Shown here piece by piece: positions 33,350 through 44,640 of a stretch of 64,000 nucleotides of DNA. The notes below the pieces were generated by a model that saw only the letters and a program-made list of their open reading frames with translations, did not search any database and was not told the DNA's origin. The stretch's first letter is position 1. Each line of letters opens with the position of its first letter. The translations under genes and the position numbers were made by a program. Source of the DNA: Orobanche coerulescens. Taxonomy: Eukaryota > Streptophyta > Magnoliopsida > Lamiales > Orobanchaceae. The stretch covers positions 176,876,501 through 176,940,500 of the forward strand of contig CM065809.1 in assembly GCA_033398695.1 (NCBI GenBank), written 5' to 3'.

Positions 33350-34121
33350 GCAGCTTACGAAACTCTGAACAGAGAGGCGGACAACAACGAGGCAAGGAGG
33401 GATACAAAAATCTTCAAAAGACTTTGGAGCTGTCATGCTCCGAGAAGAGTCCAAGCAATAGTTTGGAAGGTTCTTAAAGATCGGATGCCAACGAAGGTTA
33501 ATTTGGCGAAGAGGGGCGGCGTACATCAAGGTGAGGACTACTGTGTCAACTGTGCAAAAAGGAAGACGAAAATCAAGCTCACATTTTCTTCAGCTGTGAT
33601 TTTTCAAGGGCAATATGGACGGCTTTGTACTGTGGCTCGATACGGAAATGGTCACTCATAACTCTTCCATGGTTCACTTTCTCCAACATGGTGAACTTTT
33701 TGGGCATGAAAAGAAAACGAAGACGGCAACTTCTCTTTGGGCCGGTACTATTTGGTCTATTTGGAATGTAGGCAATGAGTTAATTTTAAGTAAAATTGAT
33801 CCAAATGTCTCGAAGATAGTTGAGTCAATTGAAGGAAGGCTTTGGTCATGGTTATGTCTGAAAGACCCATTAGTTAGAAGACATACGTACTCTAGGTGGT
33901 CTAGGGAGCCCAAGCTATGCAGTAATTTTGTCTAAATTGTTTGCTTGGGGTTTGTTATGGCTTGAAGTAGTCTGTAATCCTTTATTTATGCTTGCTTGAG
34001 GGTCGGCTATGGCTTGGAACATCTGGGAAAGTCTTGGTATTCGACAAATCTTTGTAAGGGTTGGAGTACCCCTTGTACTCCACTTATTGATATAAATTTC
34101 ATTTTGTCTAATAAAAAAAAA
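33350..34121 (+). mobile_element. 5'-truncated LINE fragment with 11-bp duplication
   Basis: The insert starts at 33350 and ends with TTTTGTCTAATAAAAAAAA at 34121. Flanks GTAGTAGTGAG (33339-33349 and 34122-34132) are identical. The reading contains LWSCHAPRRVQAIVWKVLKDRMPTKVNL and CVNC, the zinc-binding domain found after reverse transcriptase in plant LINEs. After a frameshift it continues with LWAGTIWSIWNVGNELI. The 3' end GGGTTGGAGTACCCCTTG is a common plant LINE tail. Truncation at the 5' end is typical of target-primed reverse transcription. Confidence 0.9.
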
Positions 34122-34132
34122 GTAGTAGTGAG

Positions 34133-34852
34133 AATGGGGTGAGCCATGCTTTTGAGGATAAAGCAATTGGTCTAGACTACTTACTACAATCTCGCACTTG
34201 TTCCATTTCGATGGAGCCCTGTATATCTGATGTGTTATAGATTCGGAGACGTTAATCGTTATATCTTTGGGGATAATACATCAAATCTGTCAGAACAATA
34301 TGAGACGTAACTGTATGTACAGGAAGGTTCATGCGACAACAAATTTGACACTCAGCTGCAACAGACGTTTCAATCATCTTACTTTCGAATTAATATTCCT
34401 TGATGACAGTTGCTGGAGATATTCTAAACGTGATGAATAATTTTCTCTCTCAATTTTATCAACCAATTCATTATAAAAACCCATTCCAAAAGGGTGTGAT
34501 TACAAAAGTACCTCTGCTTTTAGACGATTTTTTTACAGCGACTTCTTCTGCTATATATTTTTTGTTTCGACTAAATTAAAAATATTTTCTCCATACCACC
34601 CAAAATGTAATATTTCATTTCAAAAATCGTCTATTTAGAAGAGAAACGTTACGTTAAATACATACAATCAACTCATAATCACATCACTTAATATAAACCA
34701 TATATTCACCATCAGTATCTTTTATATTTTAATCTCCACTATATATTTATCATCAATACTTAAACAATTTATTCATCTACCACATCAATCATTCTCCTAG
34801 AATACTCGAGTTTTTAATTTAGACCGAGACCGAAGTAGTAGTAACCAAGAAG
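34133..34852. other. Intergenic DNA, no gene seen
   Basis: No supported coding sequence, element termini or RNA gene. Confidence 0.5.
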
Positions 34853-35117
34853 GGTTTTCTACCGTTAGGCAAGGAAATCTGGCATGACGTTAGGTCGATA
34901 CTAAAATTACTTATATGTTCATATTTGTTGATTCCAACTCGTAACTTTCTCTTGCTAGTGTTGAATTGTGCGATTTTGGTGATAACAAATATGAACAAAT
35001 ATGTAATTTTAATATCAGTCTAACTTCAAACCAAGTCTTCGTGGCCTGACGGTAGAAAATCAATCTTAATTATAATAATTTAATTATAATTAGTATTATC
35101 GAAATCGCACAATTCAA
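34853..35117. repeat. Fold-back element: nested inverted repeats
   Basis: GGTTTTCTACCGTTAGGC at 34853 pairs with GCCTGACGGTAGAAAATC ending at 35061. AAATTACTTATATGTTCATA pairs with the segment near 34982-35010. In addition GTTGAATTGTGCGATTT (about 34962) pairs with AAATCGCACAATTCAAC (35101-35117), overlapping the first pair. Non-coding MITE-like DNA; no clear duplication. Confidence 0.6.
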
Positions 35118-35158
35118 CACTAAAAAGAACAATATAAAAGCAACATATATAAACAAAT

Positions 35159-35376
35159 CCCCAGGCATAAATTCGAAGCGAAGGAGGATATCTTTCGCTG
35201 GTGACACGCGGCGTGGGTTCAATCTCGTGAAAGATCCGCTCTTTTCGCGATTGGACTCGCTGTTTATTCGGTTAGGCATCCTCAAAACCGGATTCTTGGC
35301 GTAATCTGCGATTTAACCTAGGAGAGAATGATGGATCGGACGATAACCCCTGCGATTAAACGCAGGTCATAAAAAA
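35159..35376 (+). mobile_element. Second tRNA-derived SINE with 17-bp duplication
   Basis: Flanks AACATATATAAACAAAT (35142-35158 and 35377-35393) are identical. A B-box-like GGGTTCAATCTC lies at about 35215-35226, an A-box is only weakly recognisable upstream, and the 3' end is an A-run. The 218-bp length equals that of the SINE at 25470, but the sequence differs, so it is another family or a very diverged copy. Confidence 0.8.
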
Positions 35377-35606
35377 AACATATATAAACAAATAAATAAT
35401 TTTAGTGTAGGCTTAACCTATATCAAATTTTTAAACTAAAACGATAGAAAAGTCGAAGAATTTCTCCCCAAATTGAATCCCACCATGGCCATTGGGCCCC
35501 ACTACAAGCCCATCTTTGTTCCCCCAGCAATCTCTGCACGTGGGAATCCCCCCAACAAAATCAAACCCACCATCGAGTGTACAACATTTTGAAGCAACAG
35601 TCGGCT

Positions 35607-35608
<2 letters not shown>

Positions 35609-35646
<38 letters not shown>

Positions 35647-36067
35647 CTTTTGGCTCCATCAGTTTTTTGGCTCCATTTTGATTAAGCTATATATATATGG
35701 GGTTGTGGGGAGAAACCCCTTAATGTAAGAATATAAAAAAAGTTACGTTCGTGCAGCACATTTTTCATATGTATATAGCACAATCTGAATTATTATGCTG
35801 TATAGATTTAAATATGTGAGTTTAGCACATATTTCATTATTTCATAGCACATATTTTAAATAGGTAAAGTCTAGCACATCTTCCATCGCATCGTAGCACA
35901 AACAGCACAAACATGTAGCACAACCCCACTTAATTTATATTTCAGTTCGCGTAGCACACACACAGCACAAACACGTAGCACAACTGAGTATAAATCTCAA
36001 TCATTGATCTAACTCAATCAAATGCCCAAATTCATTCCTATTTCTATGAAATTACCCTCCCTACCTG

Positions 36068-36119
<52 letters not shown>

Positions 36120-36440
36120 AGACTGAGACTGGTTCTGGTGAGAATATTTTTTAAGTTAAAAAAAAATGAATTTGGTACATAGATTTTTATTAAATGGAAG
36201 ACCAAGATTTATTCATATGAAAACTTATGCATAGAATGCATTGTTTTAATGCATCGATATTTTGATGCACATAATGCATAATTTTAGTGCTTAACATTTT
36301 ATTGCTTGAGATGCGTATTGTTTATGCATACTCTAATCTGGACCATAGATCACATAAAAACCGATAGTTCGGATTTAACCCCCCTATTTTTTGTGTTTTT
36401 TTCTTAGTTCTTACTCAAAAATCCATTCTTATTTAATCCC

Positions 36441-36474
<34 letters not shown>

Positions 36475-36658
36475 GTGAAATAGATTATATGAAAACTAAT
36501 TACCTTGTGAAATCTAGAAACTTTTGTAGGTTATTGATATTAGTGATCTAACGGCTGTAGATGAATATAATTATATGCATTTATACATTTTTTTATTGCA
36601 TTATTTATTGCATATACTAGCGACCAGCTTGATATATATATATATATATATATATATA
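35609..36658. repeat. AT/CT microsatellites and TAGCACA-rich repeat
   Basis: (TA)n at 35609-35643; about ten copies of TAGCACA at 35750-35985; (CT)n(AT)n at 36073-36119 and 36442-36474; (AT)n at 36630-36658. Between them (36120-36440) lies the inverted copy of the dispersed repeat at 14250-14460. No coding. A non-autonomous Helitron origin is possible but termini were not identified. Confidence 0.6.
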
Positions 36659-36895
36659 ATGCTTTGCGGTTGCCTTTGCATAAAACATTCCATGTCACCT
36701 TAAAAGGCTCTTAATTAATATCCAAACATAAAGATTCTCTTGCATTTAAATTGTCAACATCACACTTAAAACAAATTGTCTCAAAATTAATTTTCCCAAC
36801 AAGACCCCATTTTTTTTCTTTTTTTTTTCCATTTAATTAACCCTAACAAATTAAAAAAACACAAAAAATAGGGGGTTGGGGTGGAAGTGGGGTAG

Positions 36896-38220
36896 CTAAT
36901 TAGAATTTGGCAAACTAATTTCATCAAGATCATCTAGTGACAAAAAGACTTCATCCAAGCAAGAAAGCTCCGCCCCGTCATCGTCGTCGCCATCGCTGTT
37001 GCGCTCGTACACACGACAAATAACCCATCTACTAAAATCCTGCAAGAAGAAAATAATAAAACATTTCAAAAAAATAAAAATATTAATAATGAATCTATTT
37101 TTCTTTCATCATAATTAATCTACATTAATTATAATTCGAGATAGAAAATTATTATTATTATTAGTAGTAGTCGTAGTAGTATTTCGGGACTTACAACATT
37201 CTTGGAACTTCTTCGTCTTCTTGACGATGATGACGACGATGAAGAAGAACCAGACAGCCTATACTCCTGCATTATCCAGTTGGTTTTGACTCCTTGTGAG
37301 GGCTCACCTAAGAAAAATACATTGTACTTTTTCATGCCAACTCTTTGGCCACTACTACTCGAATGAATTGGGTCTTCAACCCCTACAACTTGCCAATAAC
37401 CACTCCCACTAATCCTGCTTTGTGTCCTCCTGCTGTAAAAGTACCATTTGTTTCCTTCAACCATTGCTTTACCTACATGCATATTTAACCATATCAAAAT
37501 TTTACTTATACATGCACATATATATAAGTTGTTTTCGCGAAAATAAGGTTAATTAATCTGAATTATGAGATTATGTGGTCAGAGTTGTTAATGGTGCGAT
37601 TTGATATACTTTAGTTTCATTTCTACTAGAGAAGAGTGACGAGATTTTTCTCTCCGAGAAAAATGAACGTTTGAATATAATATGAAAATATAATAATCAG
37701 TGGAATATTTATGAATGAAACTACTCCACCTGTCCCATAAAAATAGTTAATTTTGAGACATAAATTCTGTCCCATAAAAATAGTTCATTTTAAGACATAA
37801 ATTTTGTTATGGGATATATAAAGAATAAGTAAAGGTAGAAATATACCAATGAGTAAAAGTGAATTCGGTGGGAAATTGTGTACTAATAATGTACTTCCTC
37901 TTTCCAGTCAAAGGTTGACAGGAACGAATATTTGGTATATTTTAAGTAATGATTGATATATGAAATTTGTGGAGAGGGTACATTCCCATGTACAACCAGC
38001 CATCCCTGCAAAATATGTAAAAATAATAATTGAATGAATGAGATTATAAATTTGTACCATCTAAGTCCCAAGGGTCATAGGGATGAAGATCAAGATCCGG
38101 GATGACATCTGGATGGCAAGGTAGAAGGGCGGCCTTGCGGTGGAGGAAATGGACGACGAGCTCTTCATCGGTGGGGTAAAATCGAAAACCGGGTGGCAAG
38201 TTGAAATTGTTATCCCCCAT
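36896..38220 (-). CDS. XND1: NAC transcription factor, XND1/NAC104 type
   Basis: Three exons: 38220-38058, 37472-37195 and 37039-36896, joined by GT-AG introns of 585 and 155 bp. The 194-residue product covers all five NAC subdomains: [15 protein letters not shown] (8-22), [15 protein letters not shown] (41-55), [10 protein letters not shown] to [19 protein letters not shown] with [10 protein letters not shown], and [13 protein letters not shown] Ser run and RRRR follow subdomain D, and the acidic tail ends [20 protein letters not shown]. Short length, [13 protein letters not shown] and this tail are characteristic of XYLEM NAC DOMAIN 1, known in Arabidopsis as a nuclear negative regulator of xylem secondary wall formation and cell death. 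Splice junctions preserve frame and all key residues, so it looks functional. It is the only convincing host gene here. Orthology is from memory. Confidence 0.93.
37473..38057 (-). other. Intron 1 of the NAC gene with Stowaway-like debris
   Basis: The donor is GTACAA and the acceptor ends TGTAG. At about 37725-37800, two copies of TGTCCCATAAAAATAGTT (37-bp unit) begin with a CTCCACCTGTCCC terminus resembling Stowaway MITEs. Another TACTTCCTCTTTCC is at 37890. No complete MITE is present. Confidence 0.6.
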
Positions 38221-38250
38221 TACTGAAGCCCACCGAAAAATCAAGAAAGT

Positions 38251-38251
<1 letters not shown>

Positions 38252-38287
<36 letters not shown>

Positions 38288-38415
38288 CTTGATCAGAAGA
38301 ATACAGTAAAGGCTGTGTTAAGTATTTGAAATGAGCTTATGGAGATGGTTATATATATGGAGATGATGGGCTAATGGTGGGGGTGGTGATGAAGAGGTTT
38401 GGGGATATTTATATA
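38252..38415 (-). promoter_or_regulatory. NAC gene core promoter and (CT)n leader
   Basis: On the minus strand TATATAAA (38415-38408) lies about 190 bp before the ATG, and a second TATATATA is at about 38358-38350. The predicted leader contains a (CT)n run (38284-38252) shortly upstream of the start. CT-rich leaders are common in plant promoters. The transcription start is inferred. Confidence 0.5.
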
Positions 38416-38639
38416 GTGAGAGAGAGGAGAGAGAAAGGGAGCGATGGATGACGTGAAATGGAAGGTGTTTAATTTGCTTTGATCACCAGCACCACCTAAG
38501 ATAAGATGGAAGCATGGCATTGTTTTTTTGTGTGTCAATGGGCCTTTTTTGATATTTAACCGAAGTGTTGGGTGGTGTGCTGCACTCCCGCTCCAAGGCG
38601 GCGGGTAAGAGAAAACGTTGGACACTTTTCAAGTAACGG

Positions 38640-38850
38640 GCTCTGTTATCTTATGTTGGCCATAAAAGATTTTTCTTTTTTTTTTTCTTTTTTTTTTCTT
38701 TGGCAGTTATTGTATATTCCCTTTTGACTTATTTATAAGTAAACGAGTAGTATATTTGTAAAAGGTTTAAAGTTTATCGGGTGTTATAGGAGAAAAGTGA
38801 GTTTAGCGCATCCAATGCAACGTTTGTCCGACCCCGTAATTTTAGTCTTA
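38640..38850. other. Intergenic DNA between the NAC promoter and a LINE
   Basis: Poly-T runs only; no gene seen. Confidence 0.5.
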
Positions 38851-38954
38851 AAGTTTTTTTTTTTTTTTAAAAAAAGGCCAGTGTGGACGGGGGTTGAGAC
38901 GGGACCCACCAACCTGTAAATAAGAAAAATCAAGAAATACAAAGTATCAGCCCC

Positions 38955-39210
38955 GAATTATGACCAAAAATGGGCCATAATTCGGGTCCAAACATCGGAG
39001 AAATTTACGGTCCGCTAAAGAAATACAAAGTGCACCACAAATCGTGGGATTATGTGCGGACTCGTAGACCAAAATAACTCAACTCCGAATTATGACAAAA
39101 AATGGGCCATAATCCGGAACCTAAAATCTAAAATGCCTACGGCCCGCTAGATCAGTACAAGGTGCACCACTAAAACCGTGGGCTAATGTGCGGACCAATA
39201 GGCAACCAAG
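38955..39210 (-). repeat. Two-copy repeat in the LINE 3' UTR (about 125 bp)
   Basis: GAATTATGAC-AAAAATGGGCC begins each unit (about 38955 and 39083), and each ends in a GTGCACCAC - GTGCGGAC phrase. Confidence 0.75.
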
Positions 39211-39422
39211 CAATCGATAAAAAATAAAACCTATCTAAATCTAAATGATGGATAACCAAGCTGATCCATCCGTATAAGGGAGAGGAGAAACGGAGGAGCA
39301 GTATCGTAAGTATAAGTCTGAATGCCGAGGGACGACATGCCGAGCTCAGAATGATAGTCGGACGGCCTGTTGCCCTCCCGGAAAATATGAGTGACTCTGA
39401 ACTGAATATCTCTGAGAATGTG

Positions 39423-40805
39423 TCAGATACGCATAAGAGTGTGACGAACCTGCCAAGAGCCCCGATGGCCAGATGATAGCAGGGTCACCACAGCAGCAGC
39501 ATCAAGCTCAATCCAAACATGTCTCGATCTCTGGGAAGCTAGAATCAATCCAATCGCCAACGCCTGGACCTCTGCATCAAAACTCGAAGAGGCCTGAAAA
39601 GAGGAATGGAAGGCAAGAAGGATCTCTCCGTGATGATCTCTAATCAGACCTCCCCCACTCGCAATCTGTGTATCCCTATCGAACGAACCATCCGTGTTCA
39701 GCTTGATCCAAGGGGTCTCGGGTCGAAGGCAAACCACCGGGACGGGGCGACGAGTCTGAGCGGGGGAAGATGTAGCTCGCTGGAAGCGATCAGGCGGCGA
39801 GCAACCCGTCCAGAACTCAGAGCAAATAAGCCCCGCAGCAGCCAATAAAGCAGCATGGCGCTCCACTTGCACAATAACATGAGAGGAAACAAAAGTAACC
39901 GCCCTATGCTTTGCACTATTCCTTTCTGTCCAGATGAACCAAAGGATCAGACAAGGAATAATGAAAGTTGCGTGCCTAAAGTGTGTGCCGTGTGCGAAAA
40001 AACTCAGGAGCTCAAAAATATTCTGAGTATGGGGTAGGGATAAATGTGTCCATGCGCCAAAATACTCCCACACGTCACGAGCCACATCACTCTCCAAGAA
40101 AAGGTGGGCAATGGTCTCGGTATGGTAGGTCTGGGTAAGGGTATGCGAGCAGCACAAACATCTAGAATCCAATGAAACGCCCATCCTCTGTAGGATGTCA
40201 TCAGTCGGGATCCGTCGCATGAGAAGTCGCCAAATAAACACCAAAATGGTCGGTGTGAGTAAGGCTGTCCAGATGGCCCCGTAAATAAGATTAGCCTGAC
40301 CCCTCACCCTGATGTGAGACCAAGCCGACGATAATGAGAACGCACCCGAAGAGGAAAGAGTCCAGCACATACTATCCAAATCCTCCTCGGCGATGGGAAT
40401 CGCGGAGATCTCCTGGATGAACTAAGGGGTAAATCCTAGCTCCTCTCCAACAATAGTCTCCAACCTACCCATGTCCCAAGACCCATCAACCCATAACTCA
40501 TTAATCCTAAGATGGGGTCTACTAGAAACCTGACAATAAGAAGAAATCGGCCTATCCCCAATCCAAGTATCGTCCCAAAAGCTGACCTCCCCGCAGCCAC
40601 GACCAAGAGTCCAGCGAATGAACTCCTGAGCCTCAATACCCACGCGGAGGAGACGGCGCCAAGGGTGGCTGGCACGAGCTTTAAGAGCAGTACACATAGG
40701 CGTATAAAGGCCAGCAAAGCAGTTTATGCGGAGCATAAACTGCGCCAATAGAGACGTGCCCGCGCGAAGGCGCCACCAGAGCTTATAACTAAAAGCTCGC
40801 GCCAT
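39423..40805 (-). pseudogene. LINE C-terminal region: zinc-binding domain and RNase H
   Basis: From 40805 the minus-strand reading runs through FSYKLWWRLRAG and WDDTWIGDRPIS to a TAG at about 40422. In the same frame it resumes with WTLSSSGAFSLSSAW and IWRLLMRRIPTDDILQRMG, then CLCCSH with IAHLFLESDVARDVW. This is the zinc-binding domain usual after LINE reverse transcriptase. WIKLNTDGSFDRD (about 39715) opens an RNase H domain with GGGLIRDHHGEILLAF, and a stop ends it at 39423. The RNase H would degrade RNA in the RNA-DNA hybrid. Confidence 0.85.
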
Positions 40806-40949
40806 ATCCGAAAGGCTCCGAATCCCGAGGCCTCCCTCAGAGACCGGACGACAAATCTACCGCCAACGGACCCAGTGCGTCTTCCTCTTTGGACCAACAG
40901 CACCCCAGAAGTATCTCACAATGATCTGCTCGAGTTCCTGGATAATGTA

Positions 40950-41606
40950 CTATGGGGGATCCAAAACCTGAAGCAGGTGAAGAGGAATCGTGCAGAGAGT
41001 GCTCTTAATAAGAGCCAAGCGTCCCCCAAAAGCAAGGTGGCGATGGGACCAACCAGAGATCCTATCCAACATCCGTTGCTTCACCCCAGCAAAGAGCTCT
41101 CGTCTCTTAAAGTCTTTGTAAAGGGGCACACCTAGATAGGTGATGGGGAGATCGCCCTGGCGAAAACCAGTAAGATCGTGAACTCTCTGATGCCAACGAG
41201 GCGCATGCTTGGGAGCGAGAATAAAACTGCTCTTCTGGATACTAATCATCTGGACGGAAGCCATAGAGTAGTGATCCAGGAGACGCATAAGATCAACAAG
41301 ACCATCATCCACAGCCCGTGTGAATATAATGATGTCATCGGCGAAGGATAAGTGCGAGACGGGGAAAGGCCGTCCAACCGTCCTATACCTCATCAAAGGA
41401 TGATCTCGAATGAATCGATCCAAGCAGTGCGATAAATAATCAGCGGCAAGCACGAAGAGCGACGAAGAAATAGGGTCGCCCTGACGCAAACCCCGGCTAG
41501 AGGCAGAATAGCCGGTCGAACTGCCGTTCACCAAAATGGAGAACGTGCAACTCTCGACGCAATGACGGATGAACAAAATCCATCTAGTCGGGAATCCCAT
41601 CCTCAC
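40950..41606 (-). pseudogene. LINE reverse transcriptase, C-terminal half
   Basis: 218 codons. FSILVNGSSTGYSASSRGLR-QGDPISS and the catalytic SFADDIIIF are intact, followed by TYLGVPLYK and GWSHRHLAFGGRLALIKS, which form the thumb region. It is in a different frame from the upstream part, with the junction at about 41603-41610, so a single indel splits the enzyme. A stop at 40950 separates it from the next domain. Confidence 0.88.
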
Positions 41607-43018
41607 CAGGACCTCACGTAAAAATGACAGTGAACCCTATCATACGCCTTAGCCATATCAAGCTTCAGCGCAAGGTTCGGGACACCATGAATGTCCGCGA
41701 CGTGGAGGTCGTGAATAAGTTCTTGGGCCAAAAGGATATTATCAGTAATAATCCGCCCGTGAACAAATCCACTCTGGTTCGGAGAAATAATAAGAGGGAG
41801 GAGAGGAGCAAGCCGAGCGTTAAGGATTTTCGTGATAATCTTATTGGTCACATTACACAGACTAATAGGCCGGTAATCAGACCAACCGCTCGGAACAGAC
41901 TTCTTCGGGATCAAGACGTCCGCAGTCGCCGTGAAATCCGGAGGCATAGGATGACCTTCAAAAAACTCGAGCACAGCCCCCACCACGTCGGAAGATACAA
42001 TCTCCCAACAATGCTGAAAAAATAAAGACGAGAACCCGTCAGGCCCAGAAGCGCTGTGAGGATCGATATCAAATACCGCAGCACGAATCTCCTGGGGAGA
42101 GGGAGGGACATACAAACTATCAGAATCAAAATAAGAGGGGATAGAGGGAAAACAAGTGTCATCCGGGGGGACGAGAACATCACCATCGGATGTAAGCAGA
42201 GTCCTAAATAAATTCACAGCGGATGATCGGATGTCCGACTCTACAGCGATCGTCGTACCACCATCCTCAATGCTGTGAATATGCGACTGACAATGCTTAT
42301 GCTTCGCAAAACCCTGAAAAAACCGGGTGTTGCGCTCGCCCTCAGTAACCCAACAAACTGCGACCTTCTGTTTCCAGAAATCTTCCTCCATAGAGAGACG
42401 AATATGGTACTCATCACGAAAATGGTGCATAGCGATTCTATTCTCCGGAGTAGGATCCGAATCATATCGCCGCTCGGCCTCGTCAGCAGCCCTCAAGGCC
42501 TCATCCAACTTCGTATGAAGATTACCAAAAACAGACCAGTTCCATTGTTTCAGTCTACGCTTAACCCTAAGGAGTTTGGCCTGTAGATTACACATACCAG
42601 ATAATCCAGTCGGGGTAAGCCAGACCTCCCGAATAGTGTCCAAGAATGTGTGATGCCGTATCCACATACTCTGGAAATGGAATGACGACTTGTCACCATT
42701 CGCAGAAAAGCGACACTGGATAAGAAGGGGCGCATGGTCAGACCGAAGTCGAGGCAGGTGAGTGACGGTACAGACAGCAAACATGTTCGACCATGCTTCA
42801 TTAAATAAAGCACGATCTAGCCTTTCCCTCAAACCACTACGCTCCCAAGTGAAAATATCACCCTCGCAGCCCGCGTCAATCAACTCACAGTCAGCAATAG
42901 CCTGTGCGAAGTCCAGAATCTCTGGAGAACGGTCAGTGGTACTACCCTCGCGCTCATGTGAATGCAAGAAGATGTTGAAGTCACCGCTGACTAGCCACAA
43001 CAACCCCTCTACTTCCAA
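41603..43018 (-). pseudogene. LINE endonuclease C-terminus and reverse transcriptase N-terminal half
   Basis: 471 codons. Near the start, WLVSGDFNIF and later RLRSDHAPLLI are the D-x-N and SDH motifs of the apurinic-type endonuclease. The N-terminal catalytic residues are missing through 5' truncation. Reverse transcriptase then shows DVLIPKKSVP, DYRPISLCN, NQSGFVHGR-ITDNILLAQE and LKLDMAKAYDRV with the first catalytic Asp. The frame breaks right after this motif at 41603. Confidence 0.88.
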
Positions 43019-43081
43019 ATCAATCTCACGGATTCCAAAAGAAGAGCGCGCAAAGGACCTTTTGCTGATGTGACATTCGAG

Positions 43082-43575
43082 TCAACAGTCACCTCATTAA
43101 ATTTTATAAAAAAATGAAACATAAAAATAAAAAAAAAATCACTTCAGCAAAAAAATAAAAAGTAAATTAAAAATGTCTAAAAAAGTTAAAAAAACATAAA
43201 CTCATTCTCCTTTTTTTAAAACTTTTTTAGACTTTTTTAATTTATTTTCATCCTCATTAAATTTTATAAAAAAAAGGAAAAATAAAATTAAAAAAATTAT
43301 GTCCACATCAACAACAACAAAAAAAAATGGTCTAAAAAATAAATAAAAAAGCATAAATCACTCCCATTCTCATTTTTAAAATTTTTAAACTTTTTTTATT
43401 TTTCATCCTCATTAGATTTTATAACAAAAAAAGCAAAAATAAAATTAAAAAAAAAGTCATGTCCACAAAATGAAAATAAATTAAAAAAGTCTAAAAATTC
43501 TCTAAAAAAAAGCACAAATCACTTTCATTCTCGTTTTTCTAAAAAAATTAAAAAAATTATTTTTTTAGTTTTTTT
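43082..43575. repeat. A/T-rich tandem repeat (about three diverged units)
   Basis: TCATTAAATTTTATAAAAAA and CATTCTC-TTTTTAAAA phrases recur about every 160-180 bp with long A and T runs. Non-coding; adjacent to the LINE 5' end. Confidence 0.55.
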
Positions 43576-43599
43576 ATAAAATTTGATATACGACCCAAA

Positions 43600-44096
43600 T
43601 TGCTGGACGATGCTCACTAGGTCAAGATGCGGAATTTTTGGACTTCCACAGAAAACTAGGAATACGTTTCTAAGGTTCAAGAAAGATTATTATTTAGTCC
43701 ATATCATTTTGGAGAGCAAGAAATACTACGCAAGAGAAGATCCAAGACAATGAGAGAGTTTACAATAAAGATTGAAATTGGATCGAGAGATCCATCCTGC
43801 ATCCGAGTTTCATTCCTTCTTCTTGTCTTTTATTTTATCCTTGTTGAACATGTCGATTAAACATACGTCTACGTATTATTTGATTTCCATGTGTTGCTAA
43901 ATCCATTGATTCTTTGATATGGAGCACATTAACTCCAATGGATTTTTGATGATTAATTGATATCGAATATTCTTTCTTGAATTTCCAATTTAAATAATCA
44001 GCTTCATTTCATGTTTAATTCATTGATTATTATTTTTCATATTTAATAATTATTACTCGTAATTCGAGAGAGAGGTAGTAATAGGTCTCAACGATC

Positions 44097-44147
<51 letters not shown>

Positions 44148-44329
44148 TTTCTTTGATTTAGAATCATTGTATCGCTCAGTTGCCTTGGCCTTTAATCTGA
44201 GTTGTTCGATATGGAAGGACTTGACGAATCAATCAGTCTTTATCTAATCGCCTCTGAATTTCTTGTTGGTTGGAATTGACTGGAATCTGGTAGTTTTTTG
44301 AACTGAAGCAACGAGAATGAAGTCGAGGC
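43600..44329. repeat. LTR-like sequence, left part (interrupted by CACTA)
   Basis: No coding. It holds (AT)n(AG)n at 44097-44147. It joins across the CACTA insertion to 47111 onward, whose right end is an LTR start at 48201. The two parts are probably one LTR of about 1.8 kb belonging to the copia element, but the left edge could not be fixed and a Tat-like origin of the left part is possible. Confidence 0.45.
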
Positions 44330-44361
44330 CACTACTAGAAAAAAGACATTCAACATTGCTC

Positions 44362-44640
44362 GTTTAACATCGGTTTTGTGAAAACCGATGTTAAAAAAGA
44401 CATGGTGGCATAATTAAAAATTTAAAAATAAATTAACATCGGTTTTATAAAAAAACCGATGTGAATTATACTCGATTAACATCGGTTATTTAGAAACCGA
44501 TGTGAATATACTACTTTAACATCGGTTTCTAAATGAACCGATGTGAATTTAAACGATTTTTTTAGTGTAACATCGGTTTATATTTAAACCGATGTGAATA
44601 TTGTAACTTTACATCGATTCTTATTTGTAACCGATGTGAA
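44362..44640. repeat. Left subterminal hairpin array of the CACTA element
   Basis: Five inverted pairs of ACATCGGTT and AACCGATGT, each forming a hairpin of about 24-30 bp. Such arrays are where the element's own TNPA-like protein binds in En/Spm. Confidence 0.85.

Larger units (their letters stand above)
38856..43073 (-). mobile_element. 5'-truncated L1-type LINE
   Basis: In minus-strand order: C-terminal part of the endonuclease, reverse transcriptase, zinc-binding domain, RNase H, a 3' UTR with a two-copy repeat, and an A-run at about 38870-38856. The endonuclease N-terminus is missing and the 5' end falls near 43073. I found no clear target duplication. The combination of endonuclease, reverse transcriptase and RNase H is typical of plant L1-clade LINEs. 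Two stops or frameshifts make it inactive. Confidence 0.88.

Noticed and set aside
38371..38625. 84-codon reading upstream of the NAC gene
   Set aside because: It lies over the promoter and TATA region, and its composition reflects CT-rich DNA.
41624..42586. Plus-strand readings opposite the LINE reverse transcriptase
   Set aside because: Antisense shadows of the LINE frame without domains.
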